From: JBCAWW01 sp039024315
GTDB lineage: Bacteria > Bacteroidota > Bacteroidia > J057
Direction: 5' to 3'
NCBI GenBank assembly: GCA_039024315.1
Contig: JBCCQN010000211.1
Span: 1-14,207, forward strand
DNA: 14,207 bases
Numbering within the stretch: the stretch's first letter is position 1; each line of letters begins with the position of its first letter. Under the pieces are notes generated by a model. The model worked only from the letters and a program-made list of their open reading frames with translations. It searched no databases and was not told the origin of the DNA. The translations under genes were made by a program, and so were the position numbers. Shown here piece after piece: positions 8,115-14,207 of this stretch.

Positions 8115-8190
8115 CTGCTTCGCAGAACGCTTATCCTCCTAGGGCAGCTTATTGCCGAGATTTGACCGAGACAAACGTTCTGCGAAGCAG
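8115..8190. repeat. REP-like inverted pair of GNA-loop hairpins
   Basis: CTGCTTCGCAGAACG (8115-8129) is the exact inverted complement of CGTTCTGCGAAGCAG (8176-8190). Each arm is itself a mini-hairpin: CTGC and GCAG closed by GAA when read in the CGTT-first orientation. The 46-base interior also holds a small GGCA/TGCC stem (8143-8156). The element lies between the convergent 3' ends of the FG-GAP/OmpA gene (7991) and murB (8216). No T-run follows in either direction, so it is a repeat and not a standard terminator, though it could protect 3' ends. Confidence 0.7.
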
Positions 8191-8215
8191 TACTCCCGGA
8201 CAAATGCCACATCAA

Positions 8216-9229
8216 CTACCAAATATTCACCTCTCGTTCTAGCTGGATATTGAACTGCTGCTTGACGGATTGCAAAACTTGCTCAGATAAGGCGTAAATA
8301 TCAGCCCCACTCGCCCCGCCATAATTGACCAAAACCAAGGCTTGCTTGGCGTGCACGCCATAATTATCAATCCGCTTACCTTTCCAGCCGGCCTGCTCGA
8401 TCAACCAGCCGGCAGGGACTTTTACCTGCCCATCGGACTGAGGATAATGAGGTACTTGGGGATAAGCGACTTGGAGTTCGGCGAAGGCGCTCTCTGAAAT
8501 CACGGGGTTTTTGAAAAAACTACCTGAATTACCAATCTTAGCGGGATCGGGCAACTTACTTTGTCGGATCTTGATTACCGCCTCGCTTACTTGTTTGATC
8601 GAATGGGGCTTAGGCAAAGCCGCCAGCTCGCTCTCTATGGCACCATAGGCAGTGTTAAGGTGATGCGGCGCCTTATTGAGTCGTAAGGTCACAGAGGTGA
8701 TTAAAAATTTGCCCTTACCCGCACCTTTAAAATAACTATCCCGATAGCCAAACTGGCAATCGGCTGCTTCAAAAGTCCGAGGATTGCCAGTGGCCAATGA
8801 AAGGGTATCTAACGCCACAAAAACATCCTTAAGCTCCACGCCATAGGCACCGATATTTTGTATAGGAGCTGCCCCTACACTACCGGGGATGAGAGACAGG
8901 TTTTCGATGCCCCCCCAATCATTTTCGAGGCAATAGAGTACCAATTGATGCCAGTTCTCCCCTGCTCCCACCTTAAGGAAGACATACTCTTCTGTCTCAC
9001 GAATCACCTCTTTGCCTAAGATAGTGTTGCGAAGCACTAAACCTTCTAAGTCATTCTTTAACAGGAGATTACTGCCTCCTCCCAAGATCCAGACTTTTTG
9101 TCCGGCGTTGAGATTATCGACCAAAAATTCAGTAGCTCTCACCACACTATCAATCTCAATAAACCAGCGGGCCTTGGCATCAATGCCAAAGGTGTTGAAG
9201 GGCTGGAGCGATACATTTTCTTGCAGCAT
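8216..9229 (-). CDS. murB: UDP-N-acetylenolpyruvoylglucosamine reductase
   Basis: MurB reduces UDP-N-acetylglucosamine-enolpyruvate to UDP-N-acetylmuramate with NADPH and FAD in the cytoplasm, the second committed step of peptidoglycan synthesis. Visible features are the N-terminal NTFGI, the FAD-binding GGGSNLLL, IPGSVGAAPIQNIGAYGVE, the YRDSYFK motif of type I enzymes, the catalytic GNSGSFFKNP, and the C-terminal LEREVNIW. In the 337-residue form, Arg163, Ser237 (proton donor) and a Glu in LERE are the expected catalytic residues. Its length is close to the E. coli enzyme. The frame extends to a TTG at 9253, but that codon falls inside a TAnnTTTG promoter element; ATG 9229 (MLQENVSLQPFNTFGI) fits the family N-terminus and is chosen. 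It is a stand-alone gene with no cell-wall neighbours here. Confidence 0.95.
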   Translation of the reverse strand: MLQENVSLQPFNTFGIDAKARWFIEIDSVVRATEFLVDNLNAGQKVWILGGGSNLLLKNDLEGLVLRNTILGKEVIRETEEYVFLKVGAGENWHQLVLYCLENDWGGIENLSLIPGSVGAAPIQNIGAYGVELKDVFVALDTLSLATGNPRTFEAADCQFGYRDSYFKGAGKGKFLITSVTLRLNKAPHHLNTAYGAIESELAALPKPHSIKQVSEAVIKIRQSKLPDPAKIGNSGSFFKNPVISESAFAELQVAYPQVPHYPQSDGQVKVPAGWLIEQAGWKGKRIDNYGVHAKQALVLVNYGGASGADIYALSEQVLQSVKQQFNIQLEREVNIW

Positions 9230-9250
9230 ATTGGGAGTTGGATTGTGTTG

Positions 9251-9258
9251 CAAAGGTA
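9251..9258 (-). promoter_or_regulatory. -7 promoter element of murB
   Basis: Read on the minus strand, 9258 to 9251 is TACCTTTG, an exact match to the Bacteroidota -7 consensus TAnnTTTG. It lies 21 bases upstream of ATG 9229, so transcription would start near 9244 with a leader of about 15 bases. No convincing -33 TTG is visible. It argues against the upstream TTG start of murB. Confidence 0.5.
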
Positions 9259-9349
9259 GGCATATTTCATTCTGTTAGTATGCTTGATTTAACGAGGCGG
9301 TTCATGGGGAAACAAAAGGCTAAATTTGCCAGACAGCGAACTCGAATAA

Positions 9350-9370
9350 GCGTTCCCCGCAGGGGTACGC
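9350..9370 (+). repeat. TAAGCGTT-type hairpin with CCCC/GGGG stem
   Basis: GCGT at 9350-9353 pairs with ACGC at 9367-9370, and CCCC (9355-9358) pairs with GGGG (9362-9365) around a GCA triloop; T9354 opposes T9366. The preceding bases make TAAGCGTT. It is the same layout as the hairpins at 8176-8190 and 13872-13886 but with a different, still fully paired stem. Confidence 0.6.
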
Positions 9371-9391
9371 ATCCTACAAATCGAAACGAAG

Positions 9392-9553
9392 CAAGGCACG
9401 CGCAATCAGAAAGTTATACTCCGCTAAGAAATTAAGCTTACAAGTAACTAATGGGCTTAAAAAAAAAGAATTCAAGTGTAAGCTTGCTCTTTTTTCCTCT
9501 GGCAGCCTTATTTTCTCCTCGCTTAGCTCGCTATGCGCGTCAAAAATGCCTTG
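9392..9553. repeat. Nested inverted repeats in the spacer upstream of murB
   Basis: The 391 bases between murB and the epimerase-like gene hold no credible gene. Three inverted pairs nest in order: CAAGGCA plus ACGCGC (9392-9403) with GCGCGT (9535-9540) and TGCCTTG (9547-9553); GCTAAG (9423-9428) with CTTAGC (9522-9527); and AAGCTTACA (9434-9442) with TGTAAGCTT (9477-9485). The arms are separated by bulges, so this may be a decayed mobile repeat or a folded RNA. A degenerate CAGAACG-type motif is also present at 9570-9590. Confidence 0.4.
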
Positions 9554-9620
9554 ACTGAGAAAAAACTACCTGCGCTTCTTAACCAGAACGTTTTCATTTA
9601 AAGACCACTAGAGCAATATT

Positions 9621-10502
9621 TTACAGTCTCTTGATCTCATAAAATCGAGACCAGGAACAGGCTTGACCGGCCTCAAGATGGATAGGATAGAATAGCTCTG
9701 GGCTGATGACATCTCCCCTACCCCACAAATTTACTTTTGAGGTTTTAAAGTCGCCCCGCTCGGAGATAGCAAGCTTAGTTTGATGATTTTCAAGTTGCCA
9801 GTAGGCTGGCACGCTATTTCCTCCTGATAAGTTGCTAAAGAAGAAGGCATCCTTTGGCTGAGCATGAAATCCCAGCTCCTGAGTATCAAAAGATACCACC
9901 CCTGCAGGATTGAGAGATTCCGCAAATTTTTGAGGCCTTAATGGGAAAGGAAATTTTAATTTATAATTTTTGTCAATTGCTTGTTGCGCGATACAAATAA
10001 AATTGTGATTGTACTCATCAGTAATAATGGTCTTCTTCCCATTATTGATGAGATAGTACTGGATAAAAAAGCCCATCGCGCTCAATCTAACTGTCTTGAT
10101 GAGCTGGTAGCAATAGCCGTTATAAGGCTCTGCCAAACATTCAAAGCGAATCGAATCCTCAGCAGACAGAATATTGAATTTACAGGGCTCGATTGGGTAT
10201 TCATGGGCAAAGGAGTAGTTTTCATGCTCTTTTTTTAGCAAACCCACGCCTATTTTATGAAAAAAGCTCCCTATGGGCGTTTCCTCAAAACCGACCGCAG
10301 TTTCAATCCCAAATTCATTGTAAAAAGCGCGCCCTAGTTTAGCTTCCTTTTTTCTGGTAGTATCTTCATAGCCATGTAGGCTGATCCCTTCAAATTTCAC
10401 TGCTACGATTTTGCCACTCCAATCAAATCTTGCGCTTGTATAATTTTCTCCAGGTAGATCTAGGGTAATTTCTATTTGATCGTTTTTAATTTTGTGGGGC
10501 AT
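9621..10502 (-). CDS. Aldose 1-epimerase-like (galactose mutarotase fold) protein
   Basis: This 293-residue protein without a signal peptide appears to belong to the galactose mutarotase-like superfamily. The N-terminal ARFDWSGKIVAVKFEG resembles the first strands of that fold, TDEYNHNF (161-168) contains the His expected in the sugar pocket (His166), and SPELFYPIHLEAGQACSWSRFYEI near 267-290 resembles the C-terminal E...i.L.pGes..W....Y.. pattern, with Glu269 as a candidate catalytic base. The sugar substrate cannot be read from sequence, and a non-enzymatic carbohydrate-binding role is possible. ATG 10502 is the first in frame. It lies 70 bases downstream of the two-TM gene on the same strand, so co-transcription is possible but not clear; a short GACTT/AAGTC stem (10544-10556) lies in the gap. 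Its composition is intermediate between the AT-rich pair upstream and murB. Confidence 0.65.
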   Translation of the reverse strand: MPHKIKNDQIEITLDLPGENYTSARFDWSGKIVAVKFEGISLHGYEDTTRKKEAKLGRAFYNEFGIETAVGFEETPIGSFFHKIGVGLLKKEHENYSFAHEYPIEPCKFNILSAEDSIRFECLAEPYNGYCYQLIKTVRLSAMGFFIQYYLINNGKKTIITDEYNHNFICIAQQAIDKNYKLKFPFPLRPQKFAESLNPAGVVSFDTQELGFHAQPKDAFFFSNLSGGNSVPAYWQLENHQTKLAISERGDFKTSKVNLWGRGDVISPELFYPIHLEAGQACSWSRFYEIKRL

Positions 10503-10572
10503 GATGCAGTAATCCTATCTAAATATACGATTGAAATATCAAGGACTTGTTAAGTCTGTGGAGATTAGAGCC

Positions 10573-11466
10573 CTACTCTATCCCAGAAATACCCGCCACT
10601 TCGATGGAGTCTGCGCGAATTGATTCAAAAATACTCTTGAAACTATTCACGATTGAGTTACCATTTTTGTTATCCATAAAATGAATTACTCCGGCCGTAA
10701 TGATATTCCGGCCATCTAATGGTGGGCGTTTTTTGGGAATGGTAAAAAGTAAATGTTTATCGTCAACAACTAATATGCTGGGCAAAGAGGGTACAAACTT
10801 GCTTACGTACAAGCGAATCTCAACATTTTGTCCTTGCTCAAAATTATCTTTTTTCATCTTTAGGATCTTCATACAATGCTGAAATCCATCTTCATCGCCA
10901 TTTAGATGTTCCTCTGATAATTTGACAATTTTGTTATCCGAATTTTGTTCTAGCCGCAGAAAATCTTCTTCATTTCTCTGCATAATCCGAACATACTTAA
11001 ACTCTTGATAAGAGTCGCTCATGATGTGTTTTTCGATGACTTCCTCTATCGCAAGAAAGTAATCTAAACGTTCACGAGAGGACTCTAGCGATTGGTCGGA
11101 AGGAGAGTAATCGCCAATGATATAGATTGCTTTTGAGGCTTTTTTTATCTGCTCAAATGATTCGATATACCCATAATCGGTACCATTTGAATTACCGATA
11201 TATTTGGTTTCGATGTCATGTAAATGAATATGTTCTTCAGCCTCGTTGCGGATAAAGTCCAACTCATTTCGCATCCTATGATGAAAATCAAACAATAGCT
11301 CGATTGACAACAATAAAGTAATACAAGCAACAATCGTAAAAATGTACTCTTCCCATTCCGAAGAAAGGCCCGCAGACAATAATTTCAGCCCCGCGGCAAT
11401 TAAAATCCCCATCAATAACGAAACCACAATTCTTTGTTTCGTTTCTTTCCAATATTTCTTGTCCAT
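10573..11466 (-). CDS. Two-TM protein with PLD/TrmB-like soluble domain
   Basis: This 297-residue protein has a basic N-terminus (KKYWKETKQR), two hydrophobic segments at about 12-31 and 41-60, an amphipathic stretch, and a soluble domain at about 95-290 that is probably cytoplasmic. The soluble part has KKASKAIYIIGDY, FKYVRIMQ, SILVVDDKHLLFTIP (about 230-244) and a final SIVNSFKSIFESI. This order of strand-helix blocks resembles the degenerate phospholipase-D fold of TrmB-type C-terminal domains. No HxKxxxxD motif is present, so PLD catalysis is not expected; a ligand-sensing or effector role is possible. Fold assignment is by pattern only. The gene starts 26 bases after the stop of the dioxygenase-like gene on the same strand, so the two form a likely operon. 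Both are AT-rich compared with the rest of the window. Confidence 0.65.
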   Translation of the reverse strand: MDKKYWKETKQRIVVSLLMGILIAAGLKLLSAGLSSEWEEYIFTIVACITLLLSIELLFDFHHRMRNELDFIRNEAEEHIHLHDIETKYIGNSNGTDYGYIESFEQIKKASKAIYIIGDYSPSDQSLESSRERLDYFLAIEEVIEKHIMSDSYQEFKYVRIMQRNEEDFLRLEQNSDNKIVKLSEEHLNGDEDGFQHCMKILKMKKDNFEQGQNVEIRLYVSKFVPSLPSILVVDDKHLLFTIPKKRPPLDGRNIITAGVIHFMDNKNGNSIVNSFKSIFESIRADSIEVAGISGIE

Positions 11467-11492
11467 AGCGATGTTTGTTGAAAATAGATCTT

Positions 11493-12872
11493 TTAATCTA
11501 TTCGCTTTCTCTTAGGTGGCATAAACGTACTCTTCTCAGCATATTTTCCTTCTCTATCTTGCACTTCCTTAAATTTCTTTTTAGTAATCTTTCCTAGGGC
11601 ATTAGTCAAGCGCGAGTCCAAAGAATCTGGCGAGTTTATGTGGAAAGACAAGCTAGCAGGAAGATTTTCGATATTATCTAAAAAAGCTTTGTGATCGACT
11701 AAATAATCCAATGGATCATCTTTAACCGCCGAATGATACATTTTTCGAGTGGTTCTGATGGCATCATTAGCGCCAATTAAGGATTTAGTATTCCCTCCTC
11801 CCAGATTGTTGCGAGGTAACTGGATATGCTTTTCACGCCATGCAAAGGTAAAAGAGCGGAATTCGAGCAAAAGTCTCGCTACTTCTAGCTCTTCCGAATT
11901 AGAAGGTTGGGCTATTTTTTTAGAAAACACCTTTCCTAGTCCTCGATATAAATCCCGAAACAAATGAAAATGAATATTTACCGAATGACTACCACTTGTC
12001 AGACCTAGATTTTCTCTGATTTTATGGTAATCCTGCGCTGTCATATTGTCAACTAATGGATCTAAGGAGGAAAGAACAATATTGGACAACTTCAACGCAA
12101 TACCCAAAAAGAAAGGGACTTGATTGACCGTATCTTCCTCTATGTTGCTAATGGTAATCTCTAACAATCGATTAATTTCACTGGTAACTATTTCTGGCAC
12201 CTGGTGAAGGCCTCGAAATTGCTTGAAGTAGGTATCTCCGCTTAGTTCTATTTTTTTAACGCCTAATTCCAAAATTTGATTTTGAACAAGCTCCTGATAA
12301 TTACCATCAATATTTAAATAAATGGTTGCTAAATTCTTTTCCCATTTTTTAGTCCAAAAACTATAATCACGGAAATCTTTAATTATTTGACTCGATTTTT
12401 TATTTTTCTTTTCGTAAAGAAATTGATCCAGTTTGGCTTCGTTATTCAAATCAAAAACCCAATAGTCAAATCCTTTTTCCAAAGAGATATAGGCAGATTT
12501 ATACTGGTGGATAGAGGGAGAGGCATAAACCGAAATTTGATTATTGGCACCTAATAATCTATTGTAGCTACTTAAGTTTTCTATTGCGGATGTAATATGC
12601 AATAGTAATAAATTGAAACTCTTGATCCATTTTATTTTCGAGGACAGCTTATTGATTTTATTTTCTTTGAGGTCTTTCCCTGCCCTTTTTGTCAAATCGT
12701 TTAAATTATTAAGTACAATCTCCGCGGCCTGGAGTAGGGTGATGATTGCGCTATCGATACTGGGATCCTCATCCGTAAAAATACGACTATTTCTAGCCCC
12801 AAAAATGGTATCCAATGATTGAAGCTCATGGTATGAATCTGCAATTACCCCTTTCGCATTCCGTTTTTTCAT
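11493..12872 (-). CDS. Tryptophan 2,3-dioxygenase-like heme protein, divergent
   Basis: This is a 459-residue soluble protein. Residues from about 212 onward follow the order of tryptophan 2,3-dioxygenase (TDO) motifs: FRGLHQVPEI (Phe219, His223) matches the F-xxx-HQ-xx-EL pocket motif; NMTAQDYHKIRENLGLTSG (276-294) matches the TDO block MTPxDFxxFRxxLxxASG; FAWREKHIQL places His349 at the proximal heme-ligand position; and GGGNTKS (358-364) falls where TDO has its Gly/Thr substrate loop. The Arg that binds the tryptophan carboxylate appears replaced by His301, so the substrate may differ. Residues 1-210 are extra relative to typical TDO, all-helical by composition, and may be a decayed second copy (ENLSSYNRLLG, SPSIHQYKSAY). 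The C-terminus is Lys/Arg-rich. No kynurenine-pathway gene is nearby. It is the first gene of a likely two-gene operon with the two-TM gene; upstream only a one-mismatch -7 box (TTAATTTG, 12918-12925) is seen. Heme binding is inferred. Confidence 0.6.
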   Translation of the reverse strand: MKKRNAKGVIADSYHELQSLDTIFGARNSRIFTDEDPSIDSAIITLLQAAEIVLNNLNDLTKRAGKDLKENKINKLSSKIKWIKSFNLLLLHITSAIENLSSYNRLLGANNQISVYASPSIHQYKSAYISLEKGFDYWVFDLNNEAKLDQFLYEKKNKKSSQIIKDFRDYSFWTKKWEKNLATIYLNIDGNYQELVQNQILELGVKKIELSGDTYFKQFRGLHQVPEIVTSEINRLLEITISNIEEDTVNQVPFFLGIALKLSNIVLSSLDPLVDNMTAQDYHKIRENLGLTSGSHSVNIHFHLFRDLYRGLGKVFSKKIAQPSNSEELEVARLLLEFRSFTFAWREKHIQLPRNNLGGGNTKSLIGANDAIRTTRKMYHSAVKDDPLDYLVDHKAFLDNIENLPASLSFHINSPDSLDSRLTNALGKITKKKFKEVQDREGKYAEKSTFMPPKRKRID

Positions 12873-13061
12873 CAGATTTATGTTATTACCACTTACATCT
12901 CATTTGAAGAGACTATACAAATTAACAAATGGTTGGAAATAACATAATCTTGCCACTAACAAAAGAGCTATCTAAAGGGCTCGGAGTCTATCCGACTGAA
13001 CCTCGCTTATTATGCCTCGTGGTGGTGAATTAGCCTCAACTTAATTTCTTAAATTCAGGTT

Positions 13062-13664
13062 TTAAAACGCTCTCTGAATACCAAAGACGATACTTTGATG
13101 AAACACAAACTCTGAAGCAAAGTCTGGGATTACGTCATTAGCCTGAATGACAGTTAAATATAATTTTTCCTCAAATTGATAGGTAAAGTTCAGGCCGGAA
13201 TGGATGGCAGGCGCCCAATCCCAAGACGCTTCTCTCGAATACACCCTACCTGATTCCAAGGTTCTGGTAATGGATGGATGATGATAATTCATAATACCGG
13301 CTCCGATGCCGATATTCAATTTCATTTTTGATCCTGGGGCCAATACATTTGCCCAAAACAAAACTTTTGTTTGAATATAATTTAAATAATTTTTACCTGG
13401 CTCTTCATCATCTGTTTCTATCTTACTATTCATATAATCCACATGAAGGCTGACTTTTAGTCTTTTTATCTCTCCACTAAATGCAAGTCCTGTTTTGAAA
13501 CCTGGCTGATACCGAGTATCAACGCCAAAACCAAACACATCTATTTCAATGGGATTTTGTACCCCTGTATAAATAGAAAAAGCTGAAAAACCTTTTGACT
13601 CCTGAGCTCTAGCAGGATGAATTATCATTACATAGCATAAGAATGCAAGCGCTATTTTTTTCAT
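13062..13664 (-). CDS. Small secreted outer-membrane beta-barrel protein
   Basis: A predicted 200-residue barrel protein. The frame is open upstream to 13811, but those 49 residues are basic and Ser/Asn-rich and span a promoter element. ATG 13664 instead gives a textbook signal peptide (MKKIALAFLCYVMIIHPARA, cleaved before QES). The mature part shows alternating strands typical of a barrel of about 8 strands (FKTGLAFSGEIKRLKVSLHVDYM, MKLNIGIGAGIM, IHSGLNFTYQF, KLYLTVIQA) and ends in VFGIQRAF, with the C-terminal Phe used for outer-membrane insertion. No named family is recognised, and a porin-like or adhesion-type small barrel is possible. It is monocistronic as far as seen. It lies 189 bases upstream of the dioxygenase-like gene on the same strand, with no obvious terminator between them. 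Confidence 0.75.
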   Translation of the reverse strand: MKKIALAFLCYVMIIHPARAQESKGFSAFSIYTGVQNPIEIDVFGFGVDTRYQPGFKTGLAFSGEIKRLKVSLHVDYMNSKIETDDEEPGKNYLNYIQTKVLFWANVLAPGSKMKLNIGIGAGIMNYHHPSITRTLESGRVYSREASWDWAPAIHSGLNFTYQFEEKLYLTVIQANDVIPDFASEFVFHQSIVFGIQRAF

Positions 13665-13692
13665 TGTGCCACAAATTAGGTATTTCGAATTA

Positions 13693-13700
13693 CAAATATA
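13693..13700 (-). promoter_or_regulatory. -7 promoter element of the small barrel gene
   Basis: On the minus strand 13700 to 13693 reads TATATTTG, an exact match to TAnnTTTG. It lies 28 bases upstream of ATG 13664, which implies a leader of about 22 bases and supports that start over the longer frame. No clear -33 element is visible. Confidence 0.5.
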
Positions 13701-13832
13701 ACGCTTATTTTTTTCACTTTTCAGATTAGAGCATCTGTTTGATTTGGAGGTTTTATGACTGCTAAGAGCAAAGGCAAAAGTTACCCCTTCTAATCTCACC
13801 CGTATTAGCAATCATATTCATGTCAATGCTCA

Positions 13833-13893
13833 GTATTTAAGGGGGCCGCTTCGCGGAACGCTAATACTAAGCGTTCTGCGCAGCAGTAAATAC
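13833..13893. repeat. Composite hairpin repeat (GTATTTA arms plus CGTT hairpins)
   Basis: The outer arms GTATTTA (13833-13839) and TAAATAC (13887-13893) are exact complements. Inside, 13846-13862 pairs with 13870-13886 over 17 positions with three differences (one of them a mismatch, two G-T compatible), around a seven-base loop. Each inner arm is also a mini-hairpin: CCGC/GCGG closed by TTC on the left, CTGC/GCAG closed by GCA on the right, both next to GCGTT or AACGC. It joins the module at 895-941 with that at 8115-8190. Confidence 0.65.
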
Positions 13894-13964
13894 CAAAAAT
13901 CGCTTAGCCTTACCCCCAGCAATCTCTATCTAGACGCTTCTTCCACCATCCTTAAAGAGCTAAT

Positions 13965-14205
13965 TAACCTGAGTTTGGGGTTTTGTACGAGTAAGGAAAG
14001 TATCAAATGGACGAACCATTGTTGAGAAATTAGTAAAAAATGCCTTTTCTGGCCATTCAAGCCCCTTTTTGAGGGAATTCCAAAATTCTTATTCGTTCAA
14101 TTGAATTATGTAGCCCCTGAAGTAATCGTCCCAAGTCTTGAAAAGTCGAATTTGGGTGGGGTTAAGGCATTGATTTTCAGTATGTTGAACCCCAAACTCA
14201 GGTTA
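13965..14205. mobile_element. Putative MITE-like element bounded by 18-bp inverted repeats
   Basis: TAACCTGAGTTTGGGGTT (13965-13982) is the perfect inverted complement of 14188-14205. The interior of about 205 bases shows no credible gene on either strand, with many stops in all frames read. A non-coding stretch bracketed by matching termini fits a MITE or a deleted insertion sequence. Flanking duplications are not clear: GCTAA precedes both ends when each is read inward, but with TTAA extra on the left. The right end is almost at the window edge, so a larger element cannot be excluded. The rest of 13665-14207 holds only the promoter and composite hairpin. Confidence 0.5.
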
Positions 14206-14207
14206 GC

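Noticed and set aside
9230..9253. TTG start adding eight residues to MurB
   Set aside because: The TTG codon overlaps the -7 promoter box, and the family N-terminus aligns with ATG 9229.
9238..9435. 65-codon open frame on + in the murB upstream spacer
   Set aside because: It overlaps the murB start region and the repeat hairpin, has biased basic composition, and shows no recognisable family or start context.
10573..11466. Active phospholipase D or PLD-type nuclease
   Set aside because: No HxKxxxxD motif is present anywhere in the protein.
13665..13811. 49-codon N-terminal extension of the small barrel gene
   Set aside because: It spans an exact TAnnTTTG element and would bury the clear signal peptide beginning at ATG 13664.
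1..14207. CRISPR array or rRNA
   Set aside because: No regularly spaced direct repeats of CRISPR type and no recognisable rRNA segments were seen on reading; the repeated units present are scattered hairpins without regular spacers.

Overview
The window looks chromosomal and comes from a member of the Bacteroidota, probably the Saprospiria (Saprospira/Lewinella-like). This rests on a DUF4294 protein, TPR-CHAT and YD-repeat secreted proteins, outer-membrane barrels ending in an aromatic residue, an FG-GAP/OmpA fusion, and promoter elements of the TAnnTTTG type. The phylum call is firm; the class is an inference. Most of the window is moderately GC-rich, but one cassette (about 10.57-12.87 kb) is clearly AT-rich.

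Layout. Positions 1-882 (+) hold the 3' part of an outer-membrane barrel gene. A hairpin spacer follows, then a translationally coupled pair (+): a secreted, membrane-anchored TPR-CHAT protease, whose most likely start is a non-standard CTG at 984, and a secreted YD-repeat protein (ATGA overlap). A perfect bidirectional terminator (4640-4681) separates this pair from the convergent DUF4294 gene (-). An upstream region with a long palindrome precedes a large fusion gene (+) made of a seven-repeat FG-GAP propeller, three Ig-like/carboxypeptidase-regulatory repeats and an OmpA peptidoglycan-binding domain. It converges on murB (-).

After a 390-base spacer rich in inverted repeats come three minus-strand genes. 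In transcription order they are a 459-residue protein whose second half looks like a tryptophan 2,3-dioxygenase, a two-TM protein with a PLD/TrmB-like soluble domain, and an aldose-1-epimerase-like protein. Upstream of these is a small secreted beta-barrel gene (-). The last 540 bases have no gene but hold a composite hairpin and an 18-bp perfect inverted repeat that brackets about 240 bp, which suggests a small transposable element.

Points of most interest: (1) the AT-rich pair of a dioxygenase-like protein and a membrane protein, in which the heme-ligand His and the pocket Phe/His are visible but the substrate Arg appears replaced by His; (2) an intergenic repeat family, TAAGCGTT followed by a four-base-pair stem closed by a GNA triloop, with compensatory stem changes between copies; (3) the CHAT protease coupled to a YD-repeat partner.
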